Below, piece by piece: positions 60,019-64,000 of a DNA stretch of 64,000 nt (its first letter is position 1; each line of letters starts with the position of its first letter). The translations under genes and the position numbers were made by a program. The notes beneath the pieces are model-generated. The model searched no databases and was not told the DNA's origin. It saw only the letters and a program-made list of their open reading frames with translations. Location of the stretch: NCBI GenBank assembly GCA_023386955.1, contig JAEWIS010000014.1:62001-126000 (forward strand), written 5' to 3'. Origin of the DNA: Bacillota bacterium (lineage in GTDB: Bacteria > Bacillota > Bacilli > Paenibacillales > NBRC-103111).

Positions 60019-62130
60019 TTATTCCTCCAGCCAAAGAATCGAGGTTACGCCCCGGGGATAATACTTGCTGCCTTTGGCGAACCCGGACAGTATCTGGTCG
60101 CTCCAGCTCCAGATGCCGTTCCGGGGATCGGTCAGCCAGGCCGCATGTGCAGCGTCCGCCCTCCGGCCTGCCTCATCCCGAGGCAAACCCAGGATATGCC
60201 GCGCAATAAATTGGCACAGGTAAATTTTGCTGAGCCAGGAGTTATTGCTGGTGGATGAAAGCTTCCAGCCGCCGTCTTCGAAGAGGCATACCCTCTCCAC
60301 CAATACCGTCCGCAGGTGGCGGTCCAGCGCATCCAGATATGCCTTATACGTCCCTTCGCGATCCAGGGCCAAGGTGCAGCCCGCCGCATAGGGAAAGACC
60401 AGCCCCTCTATGGCGGGGATAATCCGTGAGTCATTGTCTTCATGAATGACCGCCGGGATATATCCGCCCTCCGTCATTTGGGCAGTCAGCGTGCCCGCAC
60501 AGCGTCCTGCCTGAAGCTCTGCCAGGGCAGCCGCTTCGGCCAAGCCGTTAGAGCGGAAAATCTGCTCCAATACCACATAAGCCGCCCAACATTTGCCCGC
60601 CAAATAGATATTGTTCCGCGCTTGTCCCAGGGATACATCCAGACTGTCGTAGGTGGTAATTTCCGCGCCGCTTCCGCAGCGGGAGCTGTCCAGGCCCATG
60701 ATGCCGTTGCGCTGCTCCGGATCGGGATGATCCCGGTTGGCCATGCTGGCCAGGCATTGCTCCAGCAAGGGCAGCTTCCCTTCCAGCCAGGCGTTATCCC
60801 CTGACTGGTGGGCATAGACGGCGGCGCACAGCACCCAGTTGACCAGCTGCTCATGGGTCATATACGAGAAGCATCCGGTCAGGTCCGGCTGTTCGTAGGT
60901 GGAATAGCCTGGCACCGAAAAAGCGTTGGCCACCCCCATATCATGGGTGAAGCTGATGCCGCCGGGATAAAGCCGCTCCTCCCCGGGGAAACGGACCTTA
61001 TCGGTATAGCTGAACCGTTCGGCGAATACGTCCAGCTCATTTTTTACCGTCCAGGGATTCATCCGCATCTCAAAAAACAGCTGGTCCACGGTCAGGTCAA
61101 AGGTATTCATCATCCGGTATTGGCCTTCGTTCACCACCCAGAAGGGGCGTCCCGCCCAATCCAGCAGCTGGGTATTGCCGTAATAGCTGCGGATGGAATG
61201 GATCAGCATAAACCGCTGGTCGTCCGACAGTTTGCCGTCGTTAAGCAGGACATCCGCATCGGTGCAGCTTTTGCTGATGGCTTGGTAATGGTCCAGCGCA
61301 TAGTGGGCCACCTGCTCGATATCGGCGAAATAGCGGGTATACCAATAGCTCATGTCTTCTCCGGCGGTAACATAACCGCCCCTGTAAAAGCAGAGGGCAA
61401 ACCGGAAGGTCCGGACTTCCCCTGCCGGGGTTTCCATTATAAAAGCGGCGACGCGGCCCAGGCCGTTTTGGGCGGGATTCCCGGCTGCGCTTTGCAGGAT
61501 GATCTTCTCAATGGTGTTGTGCTGGGTGGAATGGACATTACCGTCCAGCGTGGCGATAGCCGTATGGCGTCCCTGTCCGATCCCCTTCATCCCGGACCCG
61601 GTCTCGAAACGCCGCATATTGGAGTAGGGGTCCGTCCCCTGATAGCCCAATATAGCCTTACGCGGGCGGCTGCCTTGGCGGTTGTCCACGGTAATCTCGG
61701 CTAATACCGCCGGCACCAAGGCTTCCCGGAGCTCCGCTTCTTCGGCGGTTTCAGGATTGGGCACCGGGCGGACCTGGGACAGGATGCGGAGGGTCAGATC
61801 CCCCGCCTGCCAGGTATCCGTCCCCAGCCGGAGCTCCCGGCGGATTTCGTCCTGCCGGAACGGGCGGAGCAGCGTTTTGCTCTCCTCCTCCGTGTTTGAC
61901 GCGTTCTCCGCCAGCGTAAACCATTTGCTTTCGTCAAAGTTGTCGCCGAAGAAAGGAAGGCCTTCATAGCCTTCACCCTCGGGGCATTCCAAAATGACAT
62001 AGACATGCTCCCGGGGCGGCTTGGCCTGCTCCAGGTCGAAGCCTCCCGCAGCTCCCGGATAACCCAGGGTAAAGCTGGCATAAGCCCCTATTGGGGAGTG
62101 ATGGGCGTTGAAAAACTGGTTTTGCGGCAT
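60019..62130 (-). CDS. Glycoside hydrolase family 52 beta-xylosidase
   Basis: A 703-residue enzyme closely matching GH52 beta-xylosidases (Geobacillus XynB2 type) along its length: QNQFFNAHHSPIGAYASFTL at the start and SKYYPRGVTSILWLEE at the end. The known catalytic positions fit exactly: nucleophile Glu335 in WVVNEGQYRMMNTFD and acid Asp495 in AEITTYDSLDVSLGQARNN. It has no signal peptide and so cleaves imported xylo-oligosaccharides in the cytoplasm. ATG 62130 follows SD AAGGAGA; six extra upstream codons lack one. Probably regulated with the AraC/transport genes to its right. Confidence 0.97.
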   Translation of the reverse strand: MPQNQFFNAHHSPIGAYASFTLGYPGAAGGFDLEQAKPPREHVYVILECPEGEGYEGLPFFGDNFDESKWFTLAENASNTEEESKTLLRPFRQDEIRRELRLGTDTWQAGDLTLRILSQVRPVPNPETAEEAELREALVPAVLAEITVDNRQGSRPRKAILGYQGTDPYSNMRRFETGSGMKGIGQGRHTAIATLDGNVHSTQHNTIEKIILQSAAGNPAQNGLGRVAAFIMETPAGEVRTFRFALCFYRGGYVTAGEDMSYWYTRYFADIEQVAHYALDHYQAISKSCTDADVLLNDGKLSDDQRFMLIHSIRSYYGNTQLLDWAGRPFWVVNEGQYRMMNTFDLTVDQLFFEMRMNPWTVKNELDVFAERFSYTDKVRFPGEERLYPGGISFTHDMGVANAFSVPGYSTYEQPDLTGCFSYMTHEQLVNWVLCAAVYAHQSGDNAWLEGKLPLLEQCLASMANRDHPDPEQRNGIMGLDSSRCGSGAEITTYDSLDVSLGQARNNIYLAGKCWAAYVVLEQIFRSNGLAEAAALAELQAGRCAGTLTAQMTEGGYIPAVIHEDNDSRIIPAIEGLVFPYAAGCTLALDREGTYKAYLDALDRHLRTVLVERVCLFEDGGWKLSSTSNNSWLSKIYLCQFIARHILGLPRDEAGRRADAAHAAWLTDPRNGIWSWSDQILSGFAKGSKYYPRGVTSILWLEE

Positions 62131-62291
62131 CGGACAGTCTCCTTCCAAACATCTGATGCCCTCATCCTACCCCATTCCGCCGCTGGTGCCCATGGACAGA
62201 ACCAACCGGGATTTGTACAAATCCGAAGTAAGGGGAGTGTGAGTTCAGCTGTCTATCGGGGGCGACTGTAATTAGGAGGGAGAAGCGGAAT

Positions 62292-62482
62292 GATAGCGGA
62301 TCGCAAATGTCTGCTATTTTAGAAATTCCTCTTCATTCAACAAAATAACGACATGAAATGTCTGCTATTCCTTCTATCCCCCCGATTTCCGGGCGAATTG
62401 AAGCAAATAGCGTACTTATTTTGTCGTTATTTAGGCTAAATGCAGAATTGGGAGCAAATAGCAGACAATGTTTGCCGCTTAC
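62292..62482. repeat. Intergenic inverted-repeat array G (4 units, same unit as array F)
   Basis: Units at 62292-62320 (forward), 62342-62369 (forward), 62403-62432 and 62454-62482 (reverse) carry AAATGTCTGCTATT or GCAAATAGCAGACA. The first unit, GATAGCGGATCGCAAATGTC, nearly equals the first unit of array F, GATAGCGGACCACAAATGTC, 15 kb away. It lies upstream of the GH52 gene. Confidence 0.8.
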
Positions 62483-62559
62483 ATTCCCTCCGGATGATGT
62501 TCACCTAGAAATCACACCGCCAGAACTCGAGAGGGTGGCGCTCACCAGTGCCTGGGGGC

Positions 62560-62696
62560 TGTTATCCGGGGGCTCCCCCAAAAGTAATCGGAATACGCTC
62601 CGGAGCATCCGCTTCACTTTTGGGAGGTGTTATCCGGGGGCCCCCCCAAAAGTAATCGGACTAAGCTGCGGAGCATCCACTTCACTTTTGGGGGTC
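62560..62696. repeat. 68-bp tandem duplication containing hairpins
   Basis: Two copies (62560-62627, 62628-62695), each starting TGTTATCCGGGGGC, hold CCCCCAAAAGT and ACTTTTGGG arms that pair into a hairpin. They lie directly after the AraC stop (62699, minus strand) and may act as a doubled terminator. Confidence 0.75.
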
Positions 62697-62698
62697 CA

Positions 62699-63589
62699 TT
62701 AGTGCATGTGGCGGTATTCCGACGGCGACAGCTTCGTCCAGCGTTTGAACTGCTTGCTGAAGTGGGCGGCATCCCGGAAGCCCAGCCGCTCCGCAAGCTG
62801 CTCCATGGTCAGCTCCCGGTTCAGAAGCAGCAGCTGGGCCTCCCGCAGCTTAACGGTGGAGAGGTACTGCCGGGGGGAAACGCCGTATACGCTTTTGAAC
62901 AGCCTGGCGCAATAAGCCGGGCTGTACCCCAGCTCCCGGGCGATGCCGGCGATGCCCTGCTTCATCAGCTCCTCCCCGTCGAGACGCGGCTGCTCGGAGG
63001 CAAGGCTGCCGATTCGATCGGCGATGTCCATAGCCAGTCTGTCCCACCGCCCTGTCTCCCGCAGGAACCCCTCCGGCGGATCGGCCAGCAGCCGGCTCAA
63101 GGCGGAAATCAGTTCCAGGCACAAGGACAGGCTTTTCATCTTGTTCCCGCCGATCTCCTGCTCCATCATCCCAGGTGCCCCCAAATTGGCCAACAGCGGG
63201 TAAAGCACCTCCCACAAAGGGCTTCCCGGTCCATGCAGGGAATGGCCTACCCGTCCCAGCTGCAGCTTCAGCTCCGGCTCATCCACACCAAAGTGGATGC
63301 AGAGGTAGGTCATCCCCTGCCCGGGTTTGGTGCTGCAGCTGTGGGATTCCCCGGGCTTCAATAGCAGGATTTCTCCGGCGCCCACCGTAATTTCCCTGCC
63401 ATCCACCAGAAAATGCTGCTCCCCTTCCAGCGCCATATTCAATTCAAACAAGGGATGGTCGTGAAGCGGGTACGTCCAGCCCCCCTCCACTTCCCGGCGG
63501 TGAACCGAGTAAAAATCCATGGCAATGCGGAAGCCTGCAATAGAGGTATGCCGGAGGCTTTTCTCCTGGTGGCGGGGCAGCTTTTTCAT
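62699..63589 (-). CDS. AraC-family regulator, probable carbohydrate-uptake regulator
   Basis: A 296-residue regulator. The N-terminal cupin domain has LHDHPLFELNMALEGEQHFL and ILLLKPGESHSCS, and the C-terminal HTH pair has IAGIARELGYSPAYCARLFK and LTMEQLAERLGFRDAAHFSK, ending SPSEYRHMH. It lies downstream of a solute-binding protein gene and upstream of the xylosidase, all on the minus strand, suggesting control of xylo-oligosaccharide uptake and use. SD AAGGAGA precedes the ATG. Confidence 0.92.
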   Translation of the reverse strand: MKKLPRHQEKSLRHTSIAGFRIAMDFYSVHRREVEGGWTYPLHDHPLFELNMALEGEQHFLVDGREITVGAGEILLLKPGESHSCSTKPGQGMTYLCIHFGVDEPELKLQLGRVGHSLHGPGSPLWEVLYPLLANLGAPGMMEQEIGGNKMKSLSLCLELISALSRLLADPPEGFLRETGRWDRLAMDIADRIGSLASEQPRLDGEELMKQGIAGIARELGYSPAYCARLFKSVYGVSPRQYLSTVKLREAQLLLLNRELTMEQLAERLGFRDAAHFSKQFKRWTKLSPSEYRHMH

Positions 63590-63647
63590 GTCCGTCTCCT
63601 TCCTTTCTCTCTCTTGTCCTGTGCCGGAGCACTATGCCGGAAAACAG

Positions 63648-63698
63648 AGCCAGGAACCACCCTCCCCGGCTGCTAAAAGCCGGAATGGCGGTTCCTGT
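63648..63698 (-). terminator. Hairpin after the solute-binding protein gene
   Basis: AGGAACC and GGTTCCT enclose CCGGCT/AAGCCGG arms, forming a long stem. No good T-run follows on the minus strand, so it may be a processing or 3'-stabilising structure rather than a terminator. Confidence 0.45.
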
Positions 63699-63740
63699 CG
63701 TTACTGGTTATGCTGCTTCCTTCGTTTATGCCGCTATGCT

Positions 63741-64000
63741 TTATTTCTTGCTCTTCAGGTAAGAGGCCTTATATTCCTCCATCATCTTTTCCCCGCCGTT
63801 CTTCTTCCACTTGTCCACTTCCGCCTTCCAGCCGGCTTCATCAATTTTGCCCATGATGAACTTGGTTTCGGCGTCGGTGATCTGCAGCTCCAGCTCGCTG
63901 CCCCGCTCCGTATAGGTGGCGGAGGCCAGGGTCAGAGCCGGGTTCGGTACGGCATACTTGTCATTGTCGGAGACAATCTTATTATTCTTCAGGAACAGGT
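63741..64000 (-). CDS. ABC-type extracellular solute-binding protein, C-terminal end (rest outside window)
   Basis: The minus-strand frame is open from the window edge to a TAA at 63743-63741 and encodes 85 residues, including ITDAETKFIMGKIDEAGWKA and KNGGEKMMEEYKASYLKSKK. This end is typical of the large family-1 sugar-binding lipoproteins (LipO-like) of Paenibacillus. Together with the AraC gene and GH52 enzyme it suggests an oligosaccharide import locus. Signal peptide and lipobox lie beyond the window. Confidence 0.82.
   Translation of the reverse strand, partial: LFLKNNKIVSDNDKYAVPNPALTLASATYTERGSELELQITDAETKFIMGKIDEAGWKAEVDKWKKNGGEKMMEEYKASYLKSKK

Overview
The window looks like chromosomal DNA of a spore-forming Firmicute of the Paenibacillus type. 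Coding DNA is GC-rich, nearly every gene has a strong AGGAGG-type ribosome binding site, and the gene content is typical: a YunB sporulation protein, a SinR-like repressor, lutABC/lutR, queCDEF behind a preQ1 riboswitch, KimA behind a ydaO-type c-di-AMP riboswitch, yeaC-yeaD-yebA close to guaA, many AraC regulators, and glycoside hydrolases. No rRNA, tRNA or CRISPR array was seen. There is one IS3-family element and one MITE-like element.

Layout. 1-5.2 kb: 3' end of metE, a collagen-like protein, and an ArsR plus CoA-disulfide-reductase/rhodanese/TusA/DsrE fusion operon. 5.4-11 kb: DUF1761-like protein, an Xre/membrane-protein pair, hemL, an anchored protein of unknown function, a MarR/PPOX operon and a HAD phosphatase. 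11.7-17.2 kb: an LCP cell-wall enzyme and an ABC-2 exporter operon, then two orphan genes. 17.9-21.7 kb: lactate utilisation operon lutABC with lutR and two candidate operators. 21.7-23.5 kb: an AT-rich island with a Fur-box-like site, a small ORF, and divergent Xre and SinR-like regulators sharing dyad operators. 24-34.1 kb: Bcp peroxiredoxin, polysaccharide deacetylase, MoxR/DUF58/transglutaminase operon, two paralogous membrane proteins and guaA. 34.5-35.8 kb: IS3 element. 36-43.5 kb: an Xre protein with a cysteine-ladder repeat domain, an APH-fold kinase, an aldo-keto reductase, yunB, and an AraC/GH2 pair. 43.6-47.6 kb: queuosine operon. 48-54.6 kb: kimA and a partner-switching operon with a chemoreceptor. 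54.7-64 kb: two Gfo/Idh/MocA dehydrogenases with a sugar isomerase and AraC regulator, an extremely methionine-rich small protein, a MITE, a GH52 beta-xylosidase, another AraC regulator and the end of a solute-binding protein gene.

The most unusual overall signal is in the non-coding DNA. About ten intergenic regions carry arrays of 2-6 copies of a 20-35 bp unit with a common skeleton, roughly TARCGGA-N(8-12)-YCGYTATT, in both orientations. Each array has its own local version of the unit, while two arrays 15 kb apart share one version. Most lie at gene 3' ends. This looks like an extragenic repeat family whose copies become similar to one another locally. Other candidates for new biology are the 15-residue cysteine-ladder regulator (36220-37119), the 45% methionine protein (58791-59006) and the chemoreceptor inside an Rsb-type operon (50363-54561). 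All assignments come from reading the sequence; no database search was possible.
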